NCBI GenBank assembly: GCA_012838205.1
Contig: DUPR01000064.1
Location: forward strand, 1 to 9,696
DNA length: 9,696 nucleotides
Reading direction: 5' to 3'
From: Methanobacterium sp.
GTDB lineage: Archaea; Methanobacteriota; Methanobacteria; Methanobacteriales; Methanobacteriaceae
Within the stretch, counting starts at the first letter, position 1; each line of letters starts with the position of its first letter. Both the position numbers and the translations under genes were made by a program. This document shows, piece after piece, positions 1-9,529 of the stretch. The notes under the pieces were generated by a model. It searched no databases, was not told the origin of the DNA, and worked only from the letters and a program-made list of their open reading frames with translations.

Positions 1-108
1 GGGTTGTGGGTTGCTGATTTGTCTCTGGCCCCCAAATCTCAGGGTTTGCCAACAATTCTTTTAACAGCAGCCCTTGCATTAAGGGTTAGTCGTCAAATAG
101 GATATTAA
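1..108 (+). CDS. Possible C-terminal tail of an unidentified plus-strand gene (partial)
   Basis: Frame 1 is open from the window edge to a TAA at 106-108, giving 35 residues. The stretch is mixed hydrophobic and polar, with the segment [20 protein letters not shown] at its end, and it reads like a helical protein terminus. I do not recognise the family. If real, the gene runs toward ehbP and ends 42 bases from it, a convergent arrangement that would mark the end of the ehb operon. A competing open frame exists on the minus strand (79 to the edge, beginning at an ATG), but it lacks any Shine-Dalgarno sequence, so I prefer the plus-strand reading. The call is weak because so little is visible. 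Confidence 0.4.
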   Translation, partial: GLWVADLSLAPKSQGLPTILLTAALALRVSRQIGY

Positions 109-150
109 AGAAAAGCGGGTAGAGTTTTTCTAAAATAAACTAATAACTAC
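109..150. terminator. AT-rich convergent spacer, probable terminator region
   Basis: This 42-base spacer separates ehbP (minus strand) from the possible plus-strand gene tail. It has a T-run on the plus strand (TTTTTC near 125-130). On the minus strand, T-rich tracts follow the ehbP stop (TTATTAGTTTATTTTAG, about 127-143). Archaeal intrinsic termination relies on oligo-U tracts without a strong hairpin, so this fits a terminator for one or both directions. No GC-rich stem is visible. Confidence 0.35.
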
Positions 151-417
151 CTAAACATCTTTTTCAGCCTTTAATTTATCTAATTTGGCTTTGGCTTTGC
201 GGAAATTGCTTAGATAATTATCTTCCTCAGTTAGTGGAATGAGTTCCAGTCCTAATTTACTCTGTTCTTCAATCCAGTCTTCAGTGAATACCGGAACTTC
301 TAATTTTATTGGTTCCTCTGTGGGGTTTACCACGATAACATTCCTGTAAGGAAACTCGGTTTCAACAATATAACCCCCTAAACTCATTATATGTAGGGGT
401 CGTATCACAATTTTCAT
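151..417 (-). CDS. ehbP: Energy-converting hydrogenase B subunit P (EhbP)
   Basis: An 88-residue soluble protein with no membrane segment. Its first half (about 1-48) is rich in beta-forming residues and its last 25 residues are a charged, lysine-rich helix. The ATG at 417-415 is preceded by GGTGATC three to four bases upstream, a match to the anti-Shine-Dalgarno tail of archaeal 16S rRNA. It is the last visible gene of the cluster, 39 bases after ehbO, and ends in TAG. Identity rests mainly on position: in Methanothermobacter the gene after ehbO is ehbP, a small hydrophilic protein. Its biochemical role is not known to me; a peripheral or assembly role on the cytoplasmic side is only inference. 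Confidence 0.75.
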   Translation of the reverse strand: MKIVIRPLHIMSLGGYIVETEFPYRNVIVVNPTEEPIKLEVPVFTEDWIEEQSKLGLELIPLTEEDNYLSNFRKAKAKLDKLKAEKDV

Positions 418-456
418 TTGATCACCATCATATCTACTACTTTTTTTTAAAATCCA

Positions 457-1446
457 TTAAAGTAGAGCTGCTACTATTGCCAGAACACCCACTATAGATA
501 CACCGGCAACTGTAGGGTAAAACTGTTTGTAAGTGAATATTGGGGAAAATGCACTCATTGCCGCCATGAACATTGGGAAGAGGAGAGCCACAACCAATGT
601 GATTATGAAATTGGGGTTTAATATGTTAGGGGCTATTCCCAAAAATAGGGTGGCAAATAATGTGGCCAGTGTGAACATGAGGAATCCTCGGGTGATGTAG
701 ACGTATGCCCGGTATTTTGCAGCGTATTCTAGGTAAGGTCCTTCCACAACATCGGGTTTGCCCTTCAAGATGGCGAATGGGTACTCGTTGAGGAGGATCA
801 TGTATCCGATGAAAAATACGATTGCTCCCATAACTCCGGCTAATGTGAATAGTATGGGCCCGTTGGTCTGCTGGTAGGCTACGATATCCTTTAGATAAAT
901 ACTGCCAGTCATGGCAACTACCACGAAAAGTGCAATGTATATTGGAAATGATCCAAAAGCAATGAGTCTGAATGCCCGGAGACTGCTTAATTCCTCGAAA
1001 AATGTTCGGGGAGTGTTGGGATGTTCTGCTCCTTTTACTATATCGGGGAATGGCATACGTACTGAGAGTACGGATTTAGACAGACTACCCATGAACATAT
1101 ACATTATTTCTTCAACTTTCAGTAATCCTATGACTGCAATGATGCTGGTCAGTGCTCCTAAAAAGTACATCTGAGGAATTAACAGCAACAGAAGGATTAT
1201 GATTATGATTAAACTGATTAAGGGAAGGGCATTGTACAATTTAGGCATTGGAGATTCTGGATTTATAGTTTGTTTAAAGAAGAATTTGATTGGTGCCATG
1301 ATCCCTGGACTGGTAATTGGTGGACCTACTCTTTGTTGGATCCGGGCGTGGATGAATTTTCTTTCAATCCCTGGCAAGAAGAGGCTCACTATGAAAGATG
1401 TTGCCAAGGTTCCGAGTACTGCTATTAAAGGATATGTAAGTTCCAT
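457..1446 (-). CDS. ehbO: Energy-converting hydrogenase B subunit O (EhbO), NuoH/HycD-type membrane anchor
   Basis: A 329-residue integral membrane protein with about eight hydrophobic helices, the NuoH/EchB/MbhM-type subunit that docks the hydrogenase module to the membrane and is part of the ion path. Family signatures are visible: the N-terminal cytoplasmic loop at about 28-59 ([16 protein letters not shown] followed by the SPG and FFKQ elements) and the loop at about 221-245 ([20 protein letters not shown]), which carries several acidic residues. In complex I the matching loop lies at the quinone cavity; here it would sit near the small subunit. The start ATG follows GAGGAG at good distance. 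It begins 12 bases after the ehbN stop, which supports coupled translation. Confidence 0.93.
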   Translation of the reverse strand: MELTYPLIAVLGTLATSFIVSLFLPGIERKFIHARIQQRVGPPITSPGIMAPIKFFFKQTINPESPMPKLYNALPLISLIIIIILLLLLIPQMYFLGALTSIIAVIGLLKVEEIMYMFMGSLSKSVLSVRMPFPDIVKGAEHPNTPRTFFEELSSLRAFRLIAFGSFPIYIALFVVVAMTGSIYLKDIVAYQQTNGPILFTLAGVMGAIVFFIGYMILLNEYPFAILKGKPDVVEGPYLEYAAKYRAYVYITRGFLMFTLATLFATLFLGIAPNILNPNFIITLVVALLFPMFMAAMSAFSPIFTYKQFYPTVAGVSIVGVLAIVAALL

Positions 1447-1458
1447 GGTTTATTCTCC

Positions 1459-2608
<1,150 letters not shown>

Positions 2609-2649
2609 TATTATAAATTCGTGATATTGATTTTATTCTTTTAGATATT

Positions 2650-3096
2650 TCAGTCGGCATTCAATAGGAGAGGTAATGCCGATACTAACCCTGCTACAAT
2701 GTCTTGTGGCCTTACAGCACAACCTGGAACTTTAGCATCAACTGGTATGATTTGATCCACAGGTCCTGAGATTTCTTCTGAGGGTATGTCACCATGACAG
2801 TTCTTATAAACTCCACCCATCAGGGCACAAGCCCCTGCAGCCACAACAGCTTTAGGTTCAGGTATGGCTTTGTAAATTTCGCGTAGTGGCTGTTCATTGT
2901 ATTTGGTAACCGGCCCAGTGACAACTAAGACATCTGCTTCTCGTGGGTTCCATGTTAGAAATACTTTGTACTGTTCAGCGTCAAATTTTGGGGAGAGTAT
3001 ACAGTTTACTATCTCTATATCGCAGCCGTTGCATCCTCCTGTGTACACTAACATAACATGTACTGCTCGACCACGAGAATATGATTTTAGGCTCAT
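2650..3096 (-). CDS. ehbM: Energy-converting hydrogenase B subunit M (EhbM), hydrogenase small subunit
   Basis: The 148-residue NuoB/HycG/EchC-type small subunit, which holds the single [4Fe-4S] cluster next to the Ni-Fe site and passes electrons from EhbN toward the ferredoxin subunits. Cluster ligands visible are Cys22 and Cys25 (GCNGCDIE), Cys90 (GACA) and Cys126 (PGCAVRP), the usual pattern for group 4 small subunits and complex I NuoB. I place the start at the ATG at 3096-3094 because GAGGAA lies just upstream. A longer frame beginning at a TTG (3111-3109) would put that Shine-Dalgarno site inside the gene. It is soluble, with no large C-terminal domain, as expected for this group. Confidence 0.95.
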   Translation of the reverse strand: MSLKSYSRGRAVHVMLVYTGGCNGCDIEIVNCILSPKFDAEQYKVFLTWNPREADVLVVTGPVTKYNEQPLREIYKAIPEPKAVVAAGACALMGGVYKNCHGDIPSEEISGPVDQIIPVDAKVPGCAVRPQDIVAGLVSALPLLLNAD

Positions 3097-3100
3097 ATGA

Positions 3101-3106
3101 TTCCTC
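3101..3106 (-). promoter_or_regulatory. Shine-Dalgarno site that fixes the ehbM start
   Basis: Reads GAGGAA on the minus strand, four bases before the ATG at 3096 (six bases from the GAGG core). It lies downstream of the alternative TTG at 3111, so it argues for the shorter 148-residue EhbM. Confidence 0.75.
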
Positions 3107-3156
3107 TTCAATATTTTTGTATAGTTTTGATTAAAATGTTCATTCAGAGATTTTTC

Positions 3157-3642
3157 CTAATCTTTTCTTTTCCTTATAATGGTATTATCTGCTAAAAATT
3201 GGGATATATATGCGATTTTATCTTCAGATATCTTTACAGGCTTTTCCATCAACTCTGATATGTCTAAATCAATTTCACCAACATCATTGGGATGTATGGT
3301 TCCTGCTTCTCCAAACAACGCATATATGGGGCAGAAATCATGACAATAATAACATGTTACACATTTTTCACTGTGAAGTACGGGTAACTGGGTTTTTACC
3401 AAGCCTTCCATTAGTTCAACTGGTTCATCTAGGTCTACCATTTCTATGGCTTCAGTGGGGCATACATTCTTACATCCTCCACATCCAATACAGGAAACCT
3501 TGGCCACTTTTTCAGTAGGTGTTACCCTCCCTTCTAGGATCATGTTCCTGACTTCCATGTCTGTAACCCGGTCACTGGCGAATAATATCCTTTTTAGATT
3601 GGTGTAAGCACCTTCCAGGAATATAAGGACTAAATTTTTCAT
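3157..3642 (-). CDS. ehbL: Energy-converting hydrogenase B subunit L (EhbL), 2[4Fe-4S] ferredoxin-type subunit
   Basis: A 161-residue NuoI/HycF-like electron-transfer subunit with two classic cluster motifs: Cys51, 54, 57 and 61 ([12 protein letters not shown]) and Cys94, 97, 100 and 104 ([12 protein letters not shown]). The N-terminal 45 residues and the acidic C-terminal 55 residues flank the ferredoxin core. It should sit between the small subunit EhbM and the polyferredoxin EhbK, carrying electrons away from the Ni-Fe site toward soluble ferredoxin. Its ATG overlaps the TGA of ehbK by four bases and is preceded by GAGGTGG, so the two iron-sulfur proteins are probably made in a coupled way. 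Stop codon is TAG, followed by a 60-base spacer before ehbM. Confidence 0.92.
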   Translation of the reverse strand: MKNLVLIFLEGAYTNLKRILFASDRVTDMEVRNMILEGRVTPTEKVAKVSCIGCGGCKNVCPTEAIEMVDLDEPVELMEGLVKTQLPVLHSEKCVTCYYCHDFCPIYALFGEAGTIHPNDVGEIDLDISELMEKPVKISEDKIAYISQFLADNTIIRKRKD

Positions 3643-5000
3643 GGTTCCACCTCAAATTCCCTTTCAAATAGTATGGCCTTGGCAGGGCAAGCATTACGGC
3701 ATGCACCACAATAGATGCACTTAGCATCATCCACCACCATCTTCCCGTCATCATCCTCTTTGATGGCTTCTTCTGGACATATTTTGGCGCATAGTTTGCA
3801 GTTCATGCACAGTTTGTCTTGCACAAAGGTGAATCCTTCCTTAATTGCTTTCTTGTGCATGGTTGTGGTTGGAATGGCATTGGTAGGACAGTGGATTGCA
3901 CATTTTTCACATAGGACACACTTCTTAGTATCAACTTCTATAGTGCCTCTATGAAGGGTGATGGCCTCTTTGGGACAAACTTCTGCACATATTCCACAGG
4001 AAATACAGTCTTCTGAGACAGATCCATCCCAGGTGACTTTTTTAATGCTTCGGGCTTCGTTAACATCACATGCCTTGACACACTTTCCACATGAAACACA
4101 GAATCCTTTAATTCTTCTTTCTGGTTCGTCAGATAATCTGAGGGTTCCCACTGGACAGGCTTCAATACAGGGAGTAGTTTCACATTCCTCACATAAAGTG
4201 GGATCATATCGTAAGTGGCCGTCGATCATTTGAAGTGCACCCTTTTCACAAGCTTCAGCACAAAGGCCGCAGTTTAGGCATGATACTATTTTTCCTTCTA
4301 TTTTTTCCCAAATATCCAGTTTATTGATCTTTACCTGGAAATCATCCACAAATATGGCTTGGTTAGGACATTCTTTCATGCATTTAAGACATAATGTACA
4401 TTTTTCCGGATCTATTGTGCAGTTTTCTATGGCACCAACAGGGCATACATCTTCACAGACTCGGCATTCTGTGCATTTACCTGGAGGTTCTACATCAACA
4501 ATTATAGCCCCTGTGGGACAGTAGTATTCGCAACGTCGGCAAAGGGTGCATTTATCATTGTCAGTGACTAGGCTGATTCTTTCGGCAGTTTCATCCACCT
4601 TCTTTGAGCGGATAGGTGGTTGAATTGTCAAGTTCAATGATTCCAGGAATTTGAGTTGTCGGTCTTCAATGAGGTCGTATGCATCTACTCGTGCTTTTTC
4701 AGGACATGCCGGGACACATATGCCACATCGAGCACATATTCCTTTCACTACACCATCTTCGATTGTGATGTTGTTTACAGGACAGGTAAGCTCGCAAACA
4801 CCGCAGGCATTGCACTTTGCCCTGTCAACCACATATCCTCCATATTTGTTGCGTGAAATGGCCCGGTTGGGGCATGCTTCTGCGCAGGCACCGCAAGTTA
4901 TGCAACTGAATGCTTTACCTTCAACCATGCGAATAGCACCTGTAGGGCATTCTTTGATGCATTCTCCACTGCCTTTGCATTTTTTGGTTGTTAAAAACAT
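3639..5000 (-). CDS. ehbK: Energy-converting hydrogenase B subunit K (EhbK), polyferredoxin with 14 cluster motifs
   Basis: A 453-residue soluble protein made almost wholly of ferredoxin-like repeats. I count 14 cysteine motifs, starting at residues 8, 33, 63, 89, 151, 176, 201, 241, 270, 301, 332, 361, 398 and 428. A Cys-free linker (about 101-150) splits four N-terminal motifs from ten others. Eleven are standard CxxCxxCxxxC; two of these (241, 301) lack the following Pro. Motif 9 is expanded (Cys270, 273, 278, 282). Motif 1 has only three cysteines (8, 14, 18) because Ser11 replaces the second. It probably acts as an electron wire or hub between Ehb and ferredoxin-dependent enzymes. The ATG at 5000 follows GGAAGGTAA, and a 102-base spacer separates it from ehbJ. 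Confidence 0.94.
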   Translation of the reverse strand: MFLTTKKCKGSGECIKECPTGAIRMVEGKAFSCITCGACAEACPNRAISRNKYGGYVVDRAKCNACGVCELTCPVNNITIEDGVVKGICARCGICVPACPEKARVDAYDLIEDRQLKFLESLNLTIQPPIRSKKVDETAERISLVTDNDKCTLCRRCEYYCPTGAIIVDVEPPGKCTECRVCEDVCPVGAIENCTIDPEKCTLCLKCMKECPNQAIFVDDFQVKINKLDIWEKIEGKIVSCLNCGLCAEACEKGALQMIDGHLRYDPTLCEECETTPCIEACPVGTLRLSDEPERRIKGFCVSCGKCVKACDVNEARSIKKVTWDGSVSEDCISCGICAEVCPKEAITLHRGTIEVDTKKCVLCEKCAIHCPTNAIPTTTMHKKAIKEGFTFVQDKLCMNCKLCAKICPEEAIKEDDDGKMVVDDAKCIYCGACRNACPAKAILFEREFEVEP

Positions 5001-5102
5001 GAGTTTTACCTTCCAACTTATTTTTTAGTTATTTAGTGAATGGATGAGTGATTTCCCACCAATAATTTTGATTACTCCTTTTACAGATTATGTTTAATTA
5101 GG
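5001..5102 (-). other. 102-base spacer between ehbJ and ehbK
   Basis: The largest gap inside the operon separates the membrane-arm genes (ehbA-J) from the iron-sulfur and catalytic genes (ehbK-P). On the minus strand it is AT-rich, with A-rich stretches such as CTAAATAACTAAAAAATAAG about 20-40 bases before the ehbK ATG. No convincing TATA box, hairpin or small gene is visible. It could hold a weak internal promoter or RNA processing site, but nothing here proves that. Confidence 0.3.
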
Positions 5103-5378
5103 TTAATTCTGTGTTTTTTGAGGGATTTTTTCCCTTCCCAATATTAATTTGCCCAAAATGATTCCAATTGCCGCAGCTAGAAAACCATTAGCTAATGGAA
5201 TATCCTTATAGTAAGGGAATGGGCCCAGTAAATAAGCAATTATAAAGGCAACTATGATGAAAATTAGATACACTGAGGCGTTAAATTTGAGTCCGCTCTC
5301 GGAATTTATCCTAATTCTGGTTCCCAGGATGAATCCAAGTAAGAATCCAAAGATTAGTGGCCCATAATATATTATCAT
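5103..5378 (-). CDS. ehbJ: Energy-converting hydrogenase B subunit J (EhbJ), small membrane protein
   Basis: A 91-residue protein with three predicted membrane helices (about 5-20, 36-52 and 62-80) and a short basic, polar tail. I see no motif linking it to a named Mrp, Mbh or Nuo subunit; the name comes from its place between ehbI and ehbK. The ATG overlaps the TAA of ehbI by one base (TAATG) and is preceded by GAGGAGATC, so its translation is very likely coupled to ehbI. It is probably a structural subunit of the membrane arm. Confidence 0.8.
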   Translation of the reverse strand: MIIYYGPLIFGFLLGFILGTRIRINSESGLKFNASVYLIFIIVAFIIAYLLGPFPYYKDIPLANGFLAAAIGIILGKLILGREKIPQKTQN

Positions 5379-5869
5379 TATTCGATCTCCTCTATTGGTT
5401 CATCAACAGCTTCTTCACCATATTCCCTGAAAGCCAGGAATGCGTATACTATTGCAGATAACCCTACCATGACCTTTAATCCAACCACGAAGTTTAGGTA
5501 GGGCACTATTCCCGCGTTTGTGGGGTCGGAATAGTTGAATATGGCTTGTATTGGTGCAGGTACAATGTGGTAAAGGTCAACTCCAAGGTTGTATAGGAAG
5601 AATCCTGAAAATAAAAGACCAGCTAGACCCAGGAAAACATATGCTAATGCCCCGATACTTTCTATAGCTGAAAGAAAATCGTGAGAAAGGTTAAAGGGAC
5701 TTTCTTTGAGACCATATACGATTAAACAAAATATGAGTCCTGCTGCAATCATAGCTCCACCCTGAAATCCTCCTCCAGGAGTTATGTGTCCACCTAGAAT
5801 GGTCAATACACCAAGACACATGACCACCATGGCTGCTGGAAACACAAATATTTTGAGTATGGTACTCAT
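5378..5869 (-). CDS. ehbI: Energy-converting hydrogenase B subunit I (EhbI), MrpB/MnhB-like
   Basis: A 163-residue integral membrane protein with about four helices. The segment at 26-38 ([13 protein letters not shown]) is the hallmark of the MnhB/MrpB family, subunits of multisubunit Na+/H+ antiporters that also occur in Mbh-type hydrogenases. In Ehb it would form part of the ion-translocating membrane arm. The C-terminus is acidic ([12 protein letters not shown]) and cytoplasmic by inference. A strong AGGAGGT site lies just before the ehbH stop, and the ATG comes one base after that stop (TAAAATG). It overlaps ehbJ by one base downstream. Confidence 0.9.
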   Translation of the reverse strand: MSTILKIFVFPAAMVVMCLGVLTILGGHITPGGGFQGGAMIAAGLIFCLIVYGLKESPFNLSHDFLSAIESIGALAYVFLGLAGLLFSGFFLYNLGVDLYHIVPAPIQAIFNYSDPTNAGIVPYLNFVVGLKVMVGLSAIVYAFLAFREYGEEAVDEPIEEIE

Positions 5870-5870
5870 T

Positions 5871-6473
<603 letters not shown>

Positions 6474-6477
<4 letters not shown>

Positions 6478-7979
6478 AATATACCTCCTGCTAAGCTATT
6501 TGCCAATGGTTGCAGATAGCTGGTTGCAACTTGTGGGAACAAACCAAATATTAGACATACACCCAACAATACCAGCATGGCTATAATGGTTGCTTTTGGT
6601 ATTTTTTCATGTTTTATTACTAGTTCATCAGGCATTGGTCGAAGGTAAACTGCATGGAAGGCCTTCATAAATGTCATGAATGTCACTATACTTAGGAGTA
6701 TCATTATAACCCCTAACTCTGGAAGACCTGCCTTTATTGATCCCTGGATTAGCATTAGTTTACTCTGGAAAGCGTTTAGAAGAGGAACTCCTGCCATTGC
6801 AAATCCTCCTAAAAGCACCAGTAATGCTACCAGCGGGTTTTTAACCATCATTCCGCCCAGTTTACGAGTGTCACTGATTCCAGTTTGATATAATACTACA
6901 CCAAATCCTAGGAATAAAAGTGCAGTTATCATTGCTTCGTTTACTGCTTGGAAAAGTCCTGCTGTTATCCCATAAGCAGTGCTCAGGCCTAGCCCTATTC
7001 CTATGTATCCCAGTTCTCCCACTGCTAAAAATCCGATCATTCGTTTAAGATCAGTTTGGAGTATGGCCATGGTAATGCCTAAAATCATTGCTAATAGTGA
7101 TACTCCTAGGATAACCCATTGTGAGAAGGGCAAGTATGAAAATATTCTAAGGATAATAATTCCCATTGCAACGAATATAAAAACCGAAAAGGCTTGTATT
7201 AATGCAGCTCCACTGGGGAGGGCTTTACTGTATATGGCTGATTTTATAGTGTGGAATGGTGGTAGTCCAGATCCATACAGCCATCCGAATACAATTAAAG
7301 CACACGCCATTAGTATAACTGGATTCTGAGGGTCTACTAAGCCGTTTTTTAGTGAATAGATTATATCAGTAATATTTACATTTCCAGTTACTCCTAAAAG
7401 AAGTGCTATTCCTAATAAGAGTAACGGTGCTGCTATACTCCCAATTATCATGTATTTCAGGGCTGTTTCATAGTTCCCTTTTACATTAGATACCAAAACT
7501 ATTCCTACAGTAGCTAAAGCTGCTATCTCAAAGAAAACATATAAGTTGAATATGTCATCTGTTAATATTACAGCAGTTACTGCTGCAACTCCCATAAACA
7601 TCATATAGGCGTATACTCCCGACGGGCGGCGAGTTTCAAATAGCGAGACAAAAATTGCTAAAAGGGCCACTAACCCTAAAATAAACACAAATAACTGCTG
7701 TGCACTTTGGAATGAATAGGTTATAGCCGGGTGGAATGTGTTTAAAGCAGTTCCGGTTATGGTTGAAGGTAAATTATTGGCCAATGTTGGATTTTCTACT
7801 AATGGAACGTAACCACCAAAGAAATGTAAACCATAGTTAGCCAGTAAAGGCAATGCTGGTAAGGTTAAAGCCAACAGAATTGTTACAACCTTAATAGTCC
7901 GATCCTTTTTATGGAGTAAGTTTAAAAACAAAGCACATAATATCGGAACAATAACCATTAATGCTATTAGGAAGTTCAA
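6474..7979 (-). CDS. ehbF: Energy-converting hydrogenase B subunit F (EhbF), MrpD/NuoN-like antiporter subunit
   Basis: A 501-residue membrane protein with about 14 helices, the only large NuoL/M/N-type subunit here and the presumed ion-pumping unit. Family landmarks are [12 protein letters not shown] (141-152, with the conserved helix-5 Glu151), GLPPFHTIK (238-246), [16 protein letters not shown] (310-325) and NAFQSKL (402-408). The lysine that usually precedes the G-x-x-P-x-H element is replaced by Gly236, and a lysine appears at 246. I chose the TTG at 7979-7977 as start because a perfect AAGGAGGT lies six bases upstream; the first internal Met is residue 8 and has no such site. A 97-base spacer precedes it, and the end overlaps ehbG by four bases. 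Confidence 0.93.
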
Positions 7980-7985
7980 ACTATG

Positions 7986-7993
7986 ACCTCCTT
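7986..7993 (-). promoter_or_regulatory. Shine-Dalgarno site for the TTG start of ehbF
   Basis: Reads AAGGAGGT on the minus strand, six bases before the TTG at 7979. Its strength supports use of a non-ATG start. The same eight bases are complementary to ACCTCCTT at 8040-8033, so the site could be masked in a hairpin. Confidence 0.75.
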
Positions 7994-8040
7994 ATTATCA
8001 TTACAATCTCCGATTTGGATTTCCAATCCTGAAAGGAGGT
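7986..8040 (-). promoter_or_regulatory. Possible RBS-masking hairpin in the ehbE-ehbF spacer
   Basis: On the minus strand ACCTCCTT (8040-8033) is perfectly complementary to AAGGAGGT (7993-7986), the ehbF Shine-Dalgarno site. The 39-base loop holds a nested inverted repeat: GGATT, three bases, AATCC (8029-8017). The upstream arm also resembles the 3' tail of 16S rRNA. Pairing would block initiation at ehbF. Stem length is modest and no regulator is apparent; a processing or stability element is another possibility. Confidence 0.4.
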
Positions 8041-8075
8041 TTATAATTTGTTTAGAATTGAACCAGAACATTTGA

Positions 8076-8438
8076 CTACTCTCCCAGAATCTTGGATGCA
8101 CTGAGGGATCCACGTTTTTTATAAAGTACTATTATAATTCCCAGCATCACTGCCATAGTACTGGCACCAATAACAATGCTGGTTAATACTAGAGCAAAAG
8201 GAAGGGGATAAGCAGAATTTTGTGCAAACCAGTCTGCTGCCATTCCTGGTAAGTATATGTAGACTATTCCACCTGCTTTGTATCCCATTGAGATCAAAAA
8301 CAGGTTAACACCATCTCCAATGAAAGCTAGTCCAATGACCTTTTTGATTAAATTATCAAGGAAAACTGAAGCAAAAATTCCAATAACAACCAGTGCCACA
8401 GCTGTGAACAGTGAAGCTAATTGAACATCCATTATCAT
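8076..8438 (-). CDS. ehbE: Energy-converting hydrogenase B subunit E (EhbE), MrpC/NuoK-like
   Basis: A 120-residue protein with three membrane helices (about 8-26, 33-50 and 80-106). The segment [15 protein letters not shown] (77-91) matches the MnhC/MrpC signature DPLPQALVLTxIVI except that Tyr77 and Phe81 replace Asp and Gln. GDGVNLFLI (41-49) matches the middle helix of this NuoK-related family. It would sit beside EhbF in the membrane arm, as MrpC does beside MrpD. The ATG at 8438 follows GGAGG by seven bases; a second ATG two codons later is too far from that site. Two bases separate it from the ehbD stop. Confidence 0.9.
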   Translation of the reverse strand: MIMDVQLASLFTAVALVVIGIFASVFLDNLIKKVIGLAFIGDGVNLFLISMGYKAGGIVYIYLPGMAADWFAQNSAYPLPFALVLTSIVIGASTMAVMLGIIIVLYKKRGSLSASKILGE

Positions 8439-8440
8439 CT

Positions 8441-8674
8441 TTATTCCTCCACCCTGCGCGTTTTATAGACTGCCAAGGCAAAAAACACTGGAATAATAGC
8501 TGATCCTACAATAGCCTGGGTTAGGGCCACGTCCGGAGCCAGAAGGTACTGGTATAGGAAAGCTATGGAAGCTCCTGGAACTCCAGTTAGAATAGCTGCT
8601 TTTAGGAGATCTCTCTGCATTAGAGCTAGGACTGCTCCTAAAATTGTGATTATCATCAGTATGTATTCAATCAT
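8441..8674 (-). CDS. ehbD: Energy-converting hydrogenase B subunit D (EhbD), MbhD-like (DUF4040)
   Basis: A 77-residue membrane protein with about three short helices. The segment [12 protein letters not shown] (46-57) matches the APDVALTEAxVG signature of the DUF4040/MbhD family, which is also found in MrpA/MrpB regions. Gln53 stands where many homologues carry Glu. It would be a core membrane-arm subunit. The ATG overlaps the ehbC TGA by four bases and follows GGGGAGGATA, so it is probably translated together with ehbC. Confidence 0.88.
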   Translation of the reverse strand: MIEYILMIITILGAVLALMQRDLLKAAILTGVPGASIAFLYQYLLAPDVALTQAIVGSAIIPVFFALAVYKTRRVEE

Positions 8675-8943
8675 TGTTTATCCTCCCCATAGTAGAACCC
8701 ATTGGCTATGGCGTGAGATGCAAAAGGAACCAGTATGAAGTAAGCTCCTGCTAGCAGTGGTTCTCCCAGAACCAGAAGGGCCAGAATGCAAGCAGCATCC
8801 GCCACCCCCAAAATATGTATTCTAGCATACAACACCCGTTCAAGGTCATCTTTAAATCTTAATATGCCTAAAGCTGCTAAAAGCACCAGAACAGCTGATG
8901 TTAGGAGTAAAACCGCTTTTATAATGGTAAAAATATCGTCCAT
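8671..8943 (-). CDS. ehbC: Energy-converting hydrogenase B subunit C (EhbC), MrpG/MnhG-like
   Basis: A 90-residue membrane protein with three helices (about 4-26, 44-60 and 64-82). LGILRFKD (25-32) followed by the Arg-x-His region RIHILGVAD (41-49) matches the MnhG/PhaG pattern of LGLLRFPD then RLHAATKAD. The late [10 protein letters not shown] (73-82) fits the same family. In Mrp antiporters and Mbh hydrogenases this subunit packs with the E and F types, and the order here (ehbA-B-C = E-F-G) is the same. The ATG overlaps the ehbB TAA by one base, with a GGGGGAA site upstream. Confidence 0.9.
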   Translation of the reverse strand: MDDIFTIIKAVLLLTSAVLVLLAALGILRFKDDLERVLYARIHILGVADAACILALLVLGEPLLAGAYFILVPFASHAIANGFYYGEDKQ

Positions 8944-9206
8944 TAAATATTCCCCCTTAAAACCCTGGCAAAGGCTATAGTTCCCACTGGCCCCAGAAGT
9001 ACAAGGGCTAATGCTATATCTCTGCAGAAAGCTATTTGATAGAGGTTATTTACTAATATAAGAATTGTGGCCACTGCAATACTTAAACCTGCCAAACCAA
9101 CCAAGCCCATTCCAATGGTTTTCCGGGTGGCTATGCGCACTGACGCAAGGGCATAAATGGCTAAAGCAGCCAGTAAAATATATTCAGATAATGTTAATAT
9201 GTTCAT
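8943..9206 (-). CDS. ehbB: Energy-converting hydrogenase B subunit B (EhbB), MrpF/MnhF-like
   Basis: An 87-residue protein with three membrane helices (about 5-23, 32-52 and 62-80). The [21 protein letters not shown] segment at about 61-81 matches the MnhF/PhaF hallmark of an Arg-Asp pair before the last helix, and RIATRKT (24-30) matches the loop after helix 1. The family is small and this length is normal. The ATG follows GAGGATG by five bases, and the Shine-Dalgarno site overlaps the end of ehbA, ten bases before the start. Confidence 0.88.
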   Translation of the reverse strand: MNILTLSEYILLAALAIYALASVRIATRKTIGMGLVGLAGLSIAVATILILVNNLYQIAFCRDIALALVLLGPVGTIAFARVLRGNI

Positions 9207-9216
9207 TTTAACATCC

Positions 9217-9528
9217 TCATTCTAACATGCCTTTAATATAAGATTCAAATGGAATTATATCCTCTTTTTCTTTTGGAACGATTGTGGCAACCTTTATAAC
9301 TTGATTTTCAGAGTCAAGATCTATGGAGAGTGTGCCCGGTGTAAGAGTGATACTGTTGGCCAAAACAGTCTGTGAAACTGGTCTTTTAAGAACTGTAGGT
9401 ATTTCCACAATTATCGGGTCAACATTACCATTAACAGTTCGAATAGCAACATCTATGGTGGCCTTGATTATTTCCCATATTAATACAATAAAATAGGCGA
9501 TTCCGTAGAATATTCTCGTTATAAACAT
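9217..9528 (-). CDS. ehbA: Energy-converting hydrogenase B subunit A (EhbA), MrpE/MnhE-like
   Basis: A 103-residue protein with a hydrophobic N-terminal part (about 3-28) and a cytoplasmic domain. [15 protein letters not shown] (56-70) is the MnhE/MrpE signature. It is shorter than typical MnhE proteins (about 160 residues): only one or two membrane helices remain instead of the usual N-terminal bundle. It is the first gene of the operon. The ATG at 9528 is preceded by only a weak purine run (AAGGGG, 9-14 bases away), unlike the strong sites of the later genes. This makes coupling to an upstream reading frame (9580-9530) possible. Confidence 0.88.
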   Translation of the reverse strand: MFITRIFYGIAYFIVLIWEIIKATIDVAIRTVNGNVDPIIVEIPTVLKRPVSQTVLANSITLTPGTLSIDLDSENQVIKVATIVPKEKEDIIPFESYIKGMLE

Positions 9529-9529
9529 G

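Noticed and set aside
1..79. 26-codon minus-strand open frame beginning at an ATG at 79
   Set aside because: There is no Shine-Dalgarno site and a stop lies three codons upstream; the competing plus-strand frame is longer and ends in a convergent layout. Not fully excluded.
911..1174. 87-codon plus-strand frame, and similar frames inside ehbN, ehbF and ehbK
   Set aside because: All lie opposite well-identified hydrogenase genes and show no family motif.
3097..3111. TTG start adding five residues to EhbM
   Set aside because: The Shine-Dalgarno site GAGGAA lies between this TTG and the ATG at 3096, so it serves the ATG.
3938..4207. 89-codon minus-strand frame inside ehbK
   Set aside because: It is an out-of-frame shadow of the polyferredoxin gene, which is intact across the region.
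3639..5000. Repeated cysteine-coding units as a DNA repeat or CRISPR-like array
   Set aside because: The periodicity is at the protein level (ferredoxin motifs); spacing and DNA sequence vary between units.
4651..5028. 125-codon open frame on the plus strand
   Set aside because: It is antisense to the polyferredoxin ehbK; the opposite strand has fourteen clear cysteine motifs. The Ala-, Thr- and His-rich translation looks like no known family.
8033..8107. Plus-strand AAGGAGGT followed by TTG and an 18-codon frame
   Set aside because: It is the complement of the inverted repeat before ehbF and runs antisense into ehbE; the frame is short and has no recognisable content.
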